Positions 25,754-33,781 of a DNA stretch of 51,367 nucleotides are shown in pieces. Numbering within the stretch: position 1 is the stretch's first letter; each line of letters starts with the position of its first letter. A model generated the notes under the pieces. That model was given only the letters and a program-made list of their open reading frames with translations. It did no database searches and was not told where the DNA came from. The stretch is from contig JAEEQX010000007.1 in NCBI GenBank assembly GCA_016285575.1, forward strand, positions 1 to 51,367, read 5' to 3'. The position numbers were made by a program, and so were the translations under genes. This stretch comes from Lachnospiraceae bacterium (GTDB taxonomy: Bacteria; Bacillota; Clostridia; Lachnospirales; Lachnospiraceae).

Positions 25754-25882
25754 AAAAATTTTAAATAAAAAACTTAAACTCAGAGAGATATAAAAAAGAT
25801 AAAACTTAGGTTTATTAATTAAGATATAAAAAAATAATCTTTAAGTTTTATTTAAGAATTAAGTATTAAAGTTACAGGAGTA

Positions 25883-25918
25883 TATAATAGTAGTGACCAT
25901 GCTAATTAACGTCACTAC
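25883..25918 (+). promoter_or_regulatory. -10 box and inverted repeat ahead of glycosyltransferase cluster
   Basis: TATAAT at 25883-25888 (the -35 is poor) is followed at once by a perfect eight-pair inverted repeat GTAGTGAC (25890-25897) / GTCACTAC (25911-25918). The repeat would lie at the very 5' end of the mRNA, ending a few bases before the ribosome site, so it could be an operator or a 5' stabilising hairpin. Confidence 0.5.
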
Positions 25919-25932
25919 AAGTGGAGGCAGTC

Positions 25933-27336
25933 ATGGCCAAAGTAGGGGAATTATACAACAAGGCGAACAGGTATCTTAAAAGAAACGGCATGGGAAAGAC
26001 CGCTATCGCTGTAGCCGATACAGCGCTTAGCAAGACACCCAAGAATTTTAAGTACCAACTTGCAACTGCAGAAGAATTAAGAGCACAGAGAGCGTGGAGC
26101 GACCGCTTCTCATCAAGCCTTAAGTTCTCACTCGTAGTACCCGCATATGAGACAGACGCAGTATATTTTGATGAGATGTTATCAAGTGTACTCGGTCAGA
26201 CATATGGCAACTGGGAATTAATCATCGTTGACGGTTCAAGAAACACCAGACTCTTTGATGAGATGGAAGTTATTACAGGTGTCATCGATCAAAAGATTCA
26301 GCCCGGAAAAGAATTAAGCCTTGAAGAAATCAGAAGCATCTACAGCTTTGAAGTAGACAAGGAAGTAACCTTTGACTACTACGGATGCATGATTAAGTAT
26401 ATTCACCTCTGCAAAAACTATGGCATATCAGAAAACTCTAACATCGGTATCGCACAGGCAACAGGTGATTATGTAGGACTTCTTGATCACGACGACTTAC
26501 TCACACCCGATGCACTCTACTACATGTCCAAAGCACTTGTAACCAATGCATACAAGGCCAAACTTATATACTCAGACGAAGACAAAACAGATGCTAAGGG
26601 CAAGGACTTCTTTGAACCTAATAGGAAGCCCGACCTTAACATGGATATGATATTAACCAACAATTATATCTGCCATTTTACTTTGATGGAAAGAAAGCTC
26701 ATACAGGAGCTTAAGTTTAGAAGTGATTACGACGGAGCACAGGATTACGACATCTTCCTTCGCGCGCTTGCTTCATTCGAAGATCCTTATGAGATGACAC
26801 TTCATGTGCCTAAGATCTTATATCACTGGAGAGCACATGCTCAGTCAACTGCAGGTAATACGGATTCAAAAGAATACGCATACGAAGCAGGTAGAAGAGC
26901 AGTAGATGATTACTGCAGAGAACGTGGTTGGGCTATAACAGTCAGCCATACAGCGCACCTTGGTTTTTATCATCTTGAATACAGAAACAACCTCTTTATG
27001 ACAAGACCTGAACTTGGTGCGGTATGCGGTCCTATCTTCAAGCTTGGTAAGATATCAGGCGGTGCTATGAGAGAGGACGGAAGTGTTGTATACAGAGGCC
27101 TTGCAAGAGGCATGGGCGGATATATGCATAGAGGCTCACTTGTTCAGCAGGTTGAAGCAGGAGACGTAAGAAACATGAGAATCAATCCTGCAGTTCAACA
27201 AGTCTATGATGAGATGGTAGAGTCGAAGCGTGCGAACAGCACTCCTAATTATGTGGAGATAAGCCTCGAGTTTTGTAAGAAGTTAAGAGAGATGGGATAC
27301 AAGATTTTATACGATCCCGATCATAAGCCCGAATAA
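25933..27336 (+). CDS. Family 2 glycosyltransferase
   Basis: 467 residues from ATG 25933; GTG 25921 is in frame but lies in the ribosome site (GGAGG, six bases before the ATG). A helical N-terminus of about 55 residues precedes a GT-A domain: SLVVPAYETDAVYFDEML, ELIIVDGSRN, GDYVGLLDHDDLLTPDAL with the metal-binding acidic motif, YSDEDKTD and acceptor-region DYDIFLRAL. A C-terminal region of about 150 residues is unassigned. The family transfers nucleotide-activated sugars; rhamnan-type relatives are common but the sugar here is unknown. It is the first gene of the polysaccharide run. Confidence 0.88.
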   Translation: MAKVGELYNKANRYLKRNGMGKTAIAVADTALSKTPKNFKYQLATAEELRAQRAWSDRFSSSLKFSLVVPAYETDAVYFDEMLSSVLGQTYGNWELIIVDGSRNTRLFDEMEVITGVIDQKIQPGKELSLEEIRSIYSFEVDKEVTFDYYGCMIKYIHLCKNYGISENSNIGIAQATGDYVGLLDHDDLLTPDALYYMSKALVTNAYKAKLIYSDEDKTDAKGKDFFEPNRKPDLNMDMILTNNYICHFTLMERKLIQELKFRSDYDGAQDYDIFLRALASFEDPYEMTLHVPKILYHWRAHAQSTAGNTDSKEYAYEAGRRAVDDYCRERGWAITVSHTAHLGFYHLEYRNNLFMTRPELGAVCGPIFKLGKISGGAMREDGSVVYRGLARGMGGYMHRGSLVQQVEAGDVRNMRINPAVQQVYDEMVESKRANSTPNYVEISLEFCKKLREMGYKILYDPDHKPE

Positions 27337-27348
27337 AAGGGTGAATAT

Positions 27349-28302
27349 ATGATAAGTGTAGTAATACCCAATTACAACGGATTGGAATACTTAAAAAAGT
27401 GCTTGGAAGCTCTAGCTAATCAGAGTGTAAAAGACTTCGATATCATCATAGTGGATGATGCATCCACAGAAAAAAATATCGAAGACATCATCAAGGGATA
27501 CGAGAATATAACTCTTATCAAGCATGATGAAAACAAGGGCTTTGCGGCAAGCGTCAATGATGGTATCAAGGCATCAAAAAGCGATTACGTATTCTTACTT
27601 AATAACGATGCTTATCCTGAGAGTGATTGCATAGAAAATCTTCTAAAAGCACTCAAGGAATCATCAGATGATGTATTCTCAATTCAGTGCATGATGATAT
27701 CTGCCAAGAATCGTGAATTAATCGATTCGGCAGGAGACTTCTTTAATATATTCGGATATGCAAGAAGCAGGGGCAAGGATAAAAAGATTGAGGCTTACAA
27801 CAAGCCTGGCGAGATCTTTTCAGCCTGTGCGGGTGCAGCCGTATATAAGAGAGAGATTCTTGAGAGGATAGGTCTTTTTGATGAGACGCACTTTGCTTAT
27901 CTTGAAGACGTGGATTTAGGGTATCGAGCAAGAATCTACGGATACATCAATAAATATGAACCGCTCGCTCGTGTATACCATGAAGGGAGCGCAACAAGCG
28001 GATCAAGACATAATGAGTTCAAGGTTAAAATATCAGCAAGGAATTCCATTCTTGTCAGATATAAAAACCAGACGGTTCTACAAAAAATCGTCAACTTCCC
28101 TTGTACTCAGATCGGGATCCTCGTTAAGCTAATCTACTTTTCAACCAAGCATCTGGGAAGTGCTTATAGAGCAGGACTAAAAGAAGGCTGTGCTTTAAAG
28201 AAGGATGAAAAGGTCAGAAATTCAAAGCTTAAATTTGACAATAAAATGAGGCGAAAAGCACTGAAAACAGAGCTCGAACTCATCAAGAACATAATCTACT
28301 AA
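27349..28302 (+). CDS. Family 2 glycosyltransferase, WbbL/rhamnosyltransferase-like
   Basis: 317 residues. GT-A domain with VVIPNYNGLEYLKKCLEAL at the start, IIIVDDAST, and VFLLNNDAYPE carrying the acidic metal motif; AYLEDVDLGYRARIYGY supplies the E-D-V-D general-base motif typical of WbbL-like rhamnosyltransferases. A basic C-terminal tail could lie along the membrane. It starts 12 bases after the previous glycosyltransferase with AAGGGTGA as ribosome site, so they form an operon. Sugar specificity cannot be read. Confidence 0.9.
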   Translation: MISVVIPNYNGLEYLKKCLEALANQSVKDFDIIIVDDASTEKNIEDIIKGYENITLIKHDENKGFAASVNDGIKASKSDYVFLLNNDAYPESDCIENLLKALKESSDDVFSIQCMMISAKNRELIDSAGDFFNIFGYARSRGKDKKIEAYNKPGEIFSACAGAAVYKREILERIGLFDETHFAYLEDVDLGYRARIYGYINKYEPLARVYHEGSATSGSRHNEFKVKISARNSILVRYKNQTVLQKIVNFPCTQIGILVKLIYFSTKHLGSAYRAGLKEGCALKKDEKVRNSKLKFDNKMRRKALKTELELIKNIIY

Positions 28303-28343
28303 AGGCTTGAAAAAATCAGTGCCGTATTGTATCATTATAAGTT

Positions 28344-28375
28344 GAGGACGTCTGAAATCAGACGGATAGATACAT
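28344..28375 (+). promoter_or_regulatory. Ribosome site separated from its start by a hairpin
   Basis: GAGGA (28344-28348), then a perfect stem CGTCTGA / TCAGACG with a two-base loop (28349-28364), then 11 bases to the ATG at 28376. Folding the hairpin brings the Shine-Dalgarno from 27-28 bases to about 11 bases from the start. No other ribosome site is visible. Confidence 0.5.
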
Positions 28376-29776
28376 ATGATTAAGGACAATCAGAGATTTT
28401 TTAACAGATTACACGTTGTACTTGATTGCCTGGTTACGGCGTTGGCATATGTATGTGCATGGTATTGCAGAATGGTAATTTTCAAACCGGTAGGTCAAGG
28501 CGTACTGCCGATGAGAACTTACTTTTTTGCACTTTATTTTATTATTCCCGGATACCTTGCATTATACGGTACTTTAAAATTATATAAGCCCAAGAGACAG
28601 TCATCATTCTTTAAGGAAGTATCCGATGTACTTAAAGCCAATGTTGTCGGGGCCGGCATGTTTTTGGTAGTACTCTACTTAAAGAACGAGCCTAACTTCT
28701 CGAGATGGTTGGTTATCTTCTTCGCCATCTTGAATACATTCATGATGCTCGTTTACCGTCTGATAATAAGACTCATACTTTCTTATATCAGAGAGAAGGG
28801 ATTCAATACCAAGCAGGTCGTAATAGTTGGTTATTCAAGAGCCAGTGAGCAGTATATAGACAGAATCCTCGTTAACCCTCAGTGGGGTTACACGATTAGA
28901 GGAATCCTCGATGATGAAGTTCCTGCAGGTACTTATTACAAAGGTATTCAGGTACTTGGTCGAATCGATAACCTCGAAGTAGTCTTACCGCAGAATAAGC
29001 TCGATGAGATAGCAATCGCACTTCCTCTTAAAAACTATAAGAGACTTGAAGAGATAGTAAGAATGTGCGAGAAGTCAGGAGTGCATACCAAGTTCATTCC
29101 CGACTACAATTCAGTCATCCCGTCCAAGCCCTACACAGAGGACTTGTCAGGACTGCCTGTAATTAATATAAGACATGTGCCTCTTACTGGTACTTTTAAC
29201 TGGTATCTTAAGAGACTCGTAGATATATTCGGATCCTTAGTGGCAATCATCATTTTCTTACCGATTATGATTATCTCGGCGATAGTGATCAAGTGCCAGG
29301 GAGACGGCCCCGTAATCTTCGTACAGGAGAGAGTGGGACTTCACAATAAGATATTTAAGATGTATAAGTTCAGGACCATGGTCGAACAAAAGCCTGAAGA
29401 AGAGGAAAAGGAATGGACCACGAAGAATGACGCAAGAGTCACGGGATTCGGTAAGTTCCTGCGTAAGACCAGTCTTGACGAAGTACCTCAGTTTTTTAAC
29501 ATCCTTAAGGGCGATATGTCGCTCATAGGACCGAGACCTGAGAGACCTCAGTTTGTTGAGAAGTTCAAGGAAGAGATTCCTCGTTACATGATTAAGCATC
29601 AGGTTCGTCCGGGCTTAACAGGCTGGGCACAGGTTAACGGTTACAGAGGTGATACTTCCATCAGGAAGAGAGTTGAGTACGACATCTACTACATCGAGAA
29701 CTGGACGATATGGCTTGATGTACAGATAATCATACTTACATTCCTGAAGGGATTTATTAATAAAAATGCATATTAA
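28376..29776 (+). CDS. Polyprenyl-phosphate sugar phosphotransferase (WcaJ/WbaP/EpsL type)
   Basis: 466 residues, the full length of this family. About four N-terminal membrane segments (15-125), a nucleotide-binding-like domain (VVIVGYSRASEQYIDRIL), a membrane re-entrant segment near 285-305, then the catalytic domain: VIFVQERVGL, FKMYKFRTM, TSLDEVPQFFNILKGDMSLI, GPRPERP, RPGLTGWAQVNGYRG. Family role: transfer of a sugar-1-phosphate from a nucleotide sugar to undecaprenyl phosphate, the first step of capsule or exopolysaccharide unit assembly. Its place between glycosyltransferases and the LCP gene fits. The start is preceded by the hairpin-spaced ribosome site listed separately. Confidence 0.94.
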   Translation: MIKDNQRFFNRLHVVLDCLVTALAYVCAWYCRMVIFKPVGQGVLPMRTYFFALYFIIPGYLALYGTLKLYKPKRQSSFFKEVSDVLKANVVGAGMFLVVLYLKNEPNFSRWLVIFFAILNTFMMLVYRLIIRLILSYIREKGFNTKQVVIVGYSRASEQYIDRILVNPQWGYTIRGILDDEVPAGTYYKGIQVLGRIDNLEVVLPQNKLDEIAIALPLKNYKRLEEIVRMCEKSGVHTKFIPDYNSVIPSKPYTEDLSGLPVINIRHVPLTGTFNWYLKRLVDIFGSLVAIIIFLPIMIISAIVIKCQGDGPVIFVQERVGLHNKIFKMYKFRTMVEQKPEEEEKEWTTKNDARVTGFGKFLRKTSLDEVPQFFNILKGDMSLIGPRPERPQFVEKFKEEIPRYMIKHQVRPGLTGWAQVNGYRGDTSIRKRVEYDIYYIENWTIWLDVQIIILTFLKGFINKNAY

Positions 29777-29793
29777 AATATTAAAAAATTACT

Positions 29794-29822
29794 AGGAGGC
29801 TGTCGTAGGACAGGGATTTGAC
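29794..29822 (+). promoter_or_regulatory. Ribosome site separated from its start by a hairpin (second case)
   Basis: AGGAGG (29794-29799) is followed directly by CTGTC-GTAG-GACAG (29800-29813) and then nine bases to the ATG at 29823. With the hairpin folded, AGGAGG stands nine bases from the ATG, a normal distance. A weaker alternative, AGGG at 29812-29815, partly lies in the 3' arm. Confidence 0.55.
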
Positions 29823-30941
29823 ATGGCTCAGAAACGTAAAAAGAAGGGCGGAAACAAGGTAGTCAGAAATGTGATTATCGGTGTTGAGGCTGTAGTACTT
29901 ATTGCAGTAGTAGTAATACTTATCTTCGTATGGAGAGCAACAGATCAGGAAGGCACAGGTGCTACTAAGTATAACTTAGGATCTGATCCCGAAGAGTTAG
30001 GTGTTAACGAAGAGATTGTAAATGACCCGACGGTTAAGGAAATTCGTGATCAGTACACCACACTCGCATTCTTCGGTGTAGATGCACGTAACGGCACTCT
30101 TAACAAGGGTACAAGAACAGATACTATTATCCTTTGTTCAATCAACAATGAGACCGGTGAGACAAGACTTTGCTCAGTCTACAGAGATACACTTTTAAAC
30201 ATCGGTACAATGGATAACCCTTCATATACCAAGTGTAACGCAGCATACGCATACGGCGGACCTGAAAAGGCAATTGCGATGCTCAACCAGAACTTGGACC
30301 TTTACATCACACAGTTCGTAACAGTCGGATTCGATGGTGTAATGAATACAGTAGATGCACTCGGCGGTGTTGATATCGACATCCAGCAAAACGAGATTAA
30401 GTTCTTAAATGACTACCAGGCATCCATGTATTCAACTGAGACCAATACAGTAATTACAGATAACTACGTACCTGTTACAGAAGTAGGTATGCAGACACTC
30501 TCAGGATATCAGGCATTAGCATACTGCCGTATCAGATATACAGCAGGTAGCGACTTTAAGAGAACTGAGAGACAGAGAGACGTAGTATCTCAGATCGTAT
30601 ACAAGGCTAAGCAGATGGATCCCGCTAAGATCACAAGAATCTGTAACGACGTATTCCCTTACATCGCTACCAACATGGATCTTAATGATGACATCATCCC
30701 GATGGCAAGCCAGGCAAGCAAGTACTCAATCGTTGCATCAAGCGGATTTCCTTTTGATGACAAGATCACAACAGGACTTCTTGGTGCCAAGGGTGACTGT
30801 GTAATCCCTGTAGATCTTGAAGCTAATGTTCAGGATCTTCACGAGTTCCTCTATCCGGGTATTGCTTATACCCCTTCGGAGAATGTCAAGACAATAAGTT
30901 CTACCATCAAGGCTGAAGCAGCCAGATATCTTGGCAACTAA
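29823..30941 (+). CDS. LytR-CpsA-Psr (LCP) family glycopolymer ligase
   Basis: 372 residues. A basic N-terminus (QKRKKKGGNKVVRN) and one membrane segment (about 17-40) leave the LCP domain outside the cell. Marks: FGVDARNG, GTRTDTIILCSIN, SVYRDTLLNI with the arginine and aspartate that bind the lipid pyrophosphate and metal, and YCRIRYTAGSDFKRTERQRDVV. Family role: moving glycopolymers from undecaprenyl carriers to peptidoglycan. It is the natural last step for the polymer started by the upstream phosphotransferase. It ends at a strong terminator, closing the operon that starts near 25.9 kb. Confidence 0.94.
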   Translation: MAQKRKKKGGNKVVRNVIIGVEAVVLIAVVVILIFVWRATDQEGTGATKYNLGSDPEELGVNEEIVNDPTVKEIRDQYTTLAFFGVDARNGTLNKGTRTDTIILCSINNETGETRLCSVYRDTLLNIGTMDNPSYTKCNAAYAYGGPEKAIAMLNQNLDLYITQFVTVGFDGVMNTVDALGGVDIDIQQNEIKFLNDYQASMYSTETNTVITDNYVPVTEVGMQTLSGYQALAYCRIRYTAGSDFKRTERQRDVVSQIVYKAKQMDPAKITRICNDVFPYIATNMDLNDDIIPMASQASKYSIVASSGFPFDDKITTGLLGAKGDCVIPVDLEANVQDLHEFLYPGIAYTPSENVKTISSTIKAEAARYLGN

Positions 30942-30951
30942 GTAAACTTAC

Positions 30952-30981
30952 AGGTCTCCATAGAAGTATGGAGACCTTTTT
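30952..30981 (+). terminator. Rho-independent terminator after LCP gene
   Basis: Eleven perfect pairs AGGTCTCCATA / TATGGAGACCT, loop GAAG, T-tail. Confidence 0.92.
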
Positions 30982-31024
30982 GAAATAATAGAGAATGAAT
31001 AAGTATTAAGACACTAATTGGAAT

Positions 31025-32464
31025 ATGAGGCAGAACGCGAAAGTCGATGTCATCATTCCGGCATATAAGCCCAAGGAGAGTTACATCAAGCTTATAGAGA
31101 TGCTGGAAAAGCAGACATATCCCGTCAATAAAATAATAGTCATCAATACAGAAGAGAAGTATTATACGGAACTTATGTACGGACAGGTTCTTGATAAGAC
31201 TTTTGACAATATCCACGTATCGCATATCTCAAAAAGAGAGTTTAACCATGCGAGAACGCGCAGGGACGGTGTTGAGAGATCGGATGCGGATATCTTCGTA
31301 TGTATGACCGATGACGCAGTTCCCAAGGATGAGTTTTTGATAGAGAATCTCATCTCTCCGTTACTTAGTAATAAAGCATGCGTATCGTATGCAAGACAGA
31401 TAGCTAAAAAAGAATCAGACGAGATAGAAAAGTTCACGCGTAACTTTAACTATCCAAGAAAGTCCCGCTTAAAGGGCGCAGCAGATATGGAACAGCTTGG
31501 CATTAAGACATACTTTTGTTCCAATGTGTGTGCTGCATACAACAGAGAAGTTTATGACAGACTTGGCGGATTCGAAGAATATGCCATCTTTAACGAAGAC
31601 ATGGTATATGCAGCCAAGGCAGTCAAGGCAGGATATAAGATAGCTTATACAGCATCAGCTGAAGTTATACATTCGCATGATTACAATGCGATACAACTTT
31701 TCAAACGTAACTTCGATATGGGTGTTTCCCAAGCAGAGCATCCTGAGATATTCAAAAGAATATCTTCCACATCGGAGGGAAAGAAACTGGTTCTTCAGAC
31801 GATAGACCATCTTAAAAAGAGAAAGAAAGCATATCTTGTTCCGAAGCTCGTATTTAATTCGACATTTAAGTACTTAGGCTACAGACTCGGTGTCATGTAT
31901 GAATATCTTCCCAAGTGGTTTGTTAAAAAGTGTTCATCAATGCCTGAATATTGGGTAGGCCGAGATGTATACGAGAATAACAGGAAGATTAATTACCATG
32001 AAGGATACGGCATCAACGCTACAGAGAGAGTAGATGGCAGACGTATCCACAAGGCTTCTCAGATGGATGATACCTATAGAGGCGACGGATATAAGTCGAC
32101 ACTTAAGGATGAGATTAAGGTTCGTCCCAAGGATAAGATGATTGACCGAAGCCACGCAATCGGTACCAACAAGGAAGTTGCTTGGAAGAATAACGACGTT
32201 AATGACGAGTACAGACGTTCAACTGCAACTCCTAAGGAGTTAAAAGCTTTTAGGCAGTTAACCGACGAGAAAAAGAATGTCGTAAACAAGACTGTATCCG
32301 AAGAGAATAAGGATATAAGTATAAAAAAAGATGCTGAAATTAAAAAAGATACAGAAAAATCAGACGACAAAAACGTATCTAATATAACTGAGGATAAAAA
32401 GACATCCGAAGGTAAGACAACCGAAAACAAGGTTGAAGTTAAGGAGGCAGTAAATAATGAGTAA
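31025..32464 (+). CDS. Family 2 glycosyltransferase with long charged C-terminal tail
   Basis: 479 residues. The GT-A domain (about 8-260) has VDVIIPAYKPKESYIKLIEM, FNHARTRRDGVERSDADIFV and MTDDAVPKDEFL; FNEDMVYAAKAVKAGYKI is the acidic acceptor motif, resembling rhamnosyltransferases. After about residue 320 comes a disordered-looking tail of roughly 155 residues, first basic/polar, then dominated by Lys, Glu, Asp and Thr, with no domain I recognise. Such a tail is unusual for this family. No strong ribosome site is visible before ATG 31025 (TTGGAA only). Its 3' end overlaps htrA by eight bases (ATGAGTAA), and the AAGGAGG for htrA lies inside the tail's codons. Confidence 0.85.
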   Translation: MRQNAKVDVIIPAYKPKESYIKLIEMLEKQTYPVNKIIVINTEEKYYTELMYGQVLDKTFDNIHVSHISKREFNHARTRRDGVERSDADIFVCMTDDAVPKDEFLIENLISPLLSNKACVSYARQIAKKESDEIEKFTRNFNYPRKSRLKGAADMEQLGIKTYFCSNVCAAYNREVYDRLGGFEEYAIFNEDMVYAAKAVKAGYKIAYTASAEVIHSHDYNAIQLFKRNFDMGVSQAEHPEIFKRISSTSEGKKLVLQTIDHLKKRKKAYLVPKLVFNSTFKYLGYRLGVMYEYLPKWFVKKCSSMPEYWVGRDVYENNRKINYHEGYGINATERVDGRRIHKASQMDDTYRGDGYKSTLKDEIKVRPKDKMIDRSHAIGTNKEVAWKNNDVNDEYRRSTATPKELKAFRQLTDEKKNVVNKTVSEENKDISIKKDAEIKKDTEKSDDKNVSNITEDKKTSEGKTTENKVEVKEAVNNE

Positions 32465-33755
32465 TGAGAATAACCCCGTTAAACCTAAGAAGGGACCGAA
32501 TGTATTCGTAAGAATTCTTCTTATGCTTTTATTCGGTATTATCTTTGGTGTTACATCAGGTATTGCTTTTTCATCAGTAGCACTTGTTGGAGAGGGACTT
32601 ATCAATCCTTTCTTAAAGACTCACCTTCCCATCTTCGCACAGGCTAATCCCGGTGAAGAGCCTGAAGAAGAACTCAATAACCCCGGTGGTAATGCAGAGT
32701 TAATCAATACTCAGCTTACAGAGGAAGAAAAGAAGATTGAAGAAGTAGAAGACATCGTCATGGAACAGGAAGATTACACAGTAGCAGAAGTTGCTGAGAT
32801 GTGTATGCCTTCCATCGTAATCATCAAAGTAAAAGTTGATTATAACTACAATGGATATACTACAGAAGTTGATGGTGCAGGTTCAGGTATCATCGTTGGT
32901 AAGTCAGATAAGGAATTACTTATTGCAACCAACTACCACGTAGTAGACGGTACCAAGAAGACTACAATTCAGTTCTGCGACGGTACAGAAGCTGAAGCTG
33001 AAGTTAAGGGTAAAAAGGTTAACATGGACCTTGCGGTTGTAGCAGTTAACTTAATGGATCTTTCCAATAGCACACTTAATTCAATTCAGGTAGCAACAAT
33101 CGGTAACTCAGATGACCTTAAGGTTGGTGAAGGCGTAGTTGCAATCGGTAACGCACTTGGTTACGGCCAGTCAGTTACATTCGGTGTTGTATCAGCGCTT
33201 GACAGAACAATCACTACACAGGATGGCGAGAGCAATGCATTCATCCAGACAGATGCTGCTATCAACCCCGGTAACTCAGGTGGTGCACTTATTAACCTTA
33301 GAGGTGAACTTATCGGTATCAACTCAGATAAGCTTGCAGGTAATGCAGTAGAAGGTATGGGTTATGCAATCCCCATCAACGCTGCAGACCCCATCATCAG
33401 AGACCTTATGAACAAGAAGCAGCTCTCTGAACTTCCTGAGGACCAGCAGTCATATTTTGGTATCTCAGCTGTAGAGATTAACACAACCAAGTACACACCC
33501 GAAGGTGCAGTTATTCCTAAGGGAATCTACATCTCAGACGTAATGCCCGGTGGTACAGCTGATGCAGCAGGCTTACAGCGTGGTGATATCATCACAGAAT
33601 TCGAAGGTGACTCAATCGTTACCATGGCAGAATTCAAGAAATATCTTGCAGCATATGCTAAGGGCAGCAAGGTTAAGATTACATACGAGAGATATAACGG
33701 CAGTACATACGAGGAATTCACTGTTGAGGTAACACTCAAGGGTAAGGACGAGTAA
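32457..33755 (+). CDS. HtrA/DegP-like membrane-anchored serine protease with PDZ domain
   Basis: 432 residues. A basic N-terminus and one membrane segment (about 17-43) place the rest outside. After an acidic linker comes the trypsin-like domain with the full catalytic triad: TNYHVVDG (His), MDLAVVAV (Asp) and NPGNSGGAL (Ser). One PDZ domain follows (GIYISDVMPGGTADAAGLQ, RGDIITEFEGDSI). Family role: degrading or refolding damaged proteins at the envelope. It overlaps the upstream glycosyltransferase gene and lies 26 bases before clpX, so envelope polysaccharide synthesis and protein quality control share a transcript. Confidence 0.94.
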   Translation: MSNENNPVKPKKGPNVFVRILLMLLFGIIFGVTSGIAFSSVALVGEGLINPFLKTHLPIFAQANPGEEPEEELNNPGGNAELINTQLTEEEKKIEEVEDIVMEQEDYTVAEVAEMCMPSIVIIKVKVDYNYNGYTTEVDGAGSGIIVGKSDKELLIATNYHVVDGTKKTTIQFCDGTEAEAEVKGKKVNMDLAVVAVNLMDLSNSTLNSIQVATIGNSDDLKVGEGVVAIGNALGYGQSVTFGVVSALDRTITTQDGESNAFIQTDAAINPGNSGGALINLRGELIGINSDKLAGNAVEGMGYAIPINAADPIIRDLMNKKQLSELPEDQQSYFGISAVEINTTKYTPEGAVIPKGIYISDVMPGGTADAAGLQRGDIITEFEGDSIVTMAEFKKYLAAYAKGSKVKITYERYNGSTYEEFTVEVTLKGKDE

Positions 33756-33781
33756 TTGCCAGACGGAGATAATTAATTACA

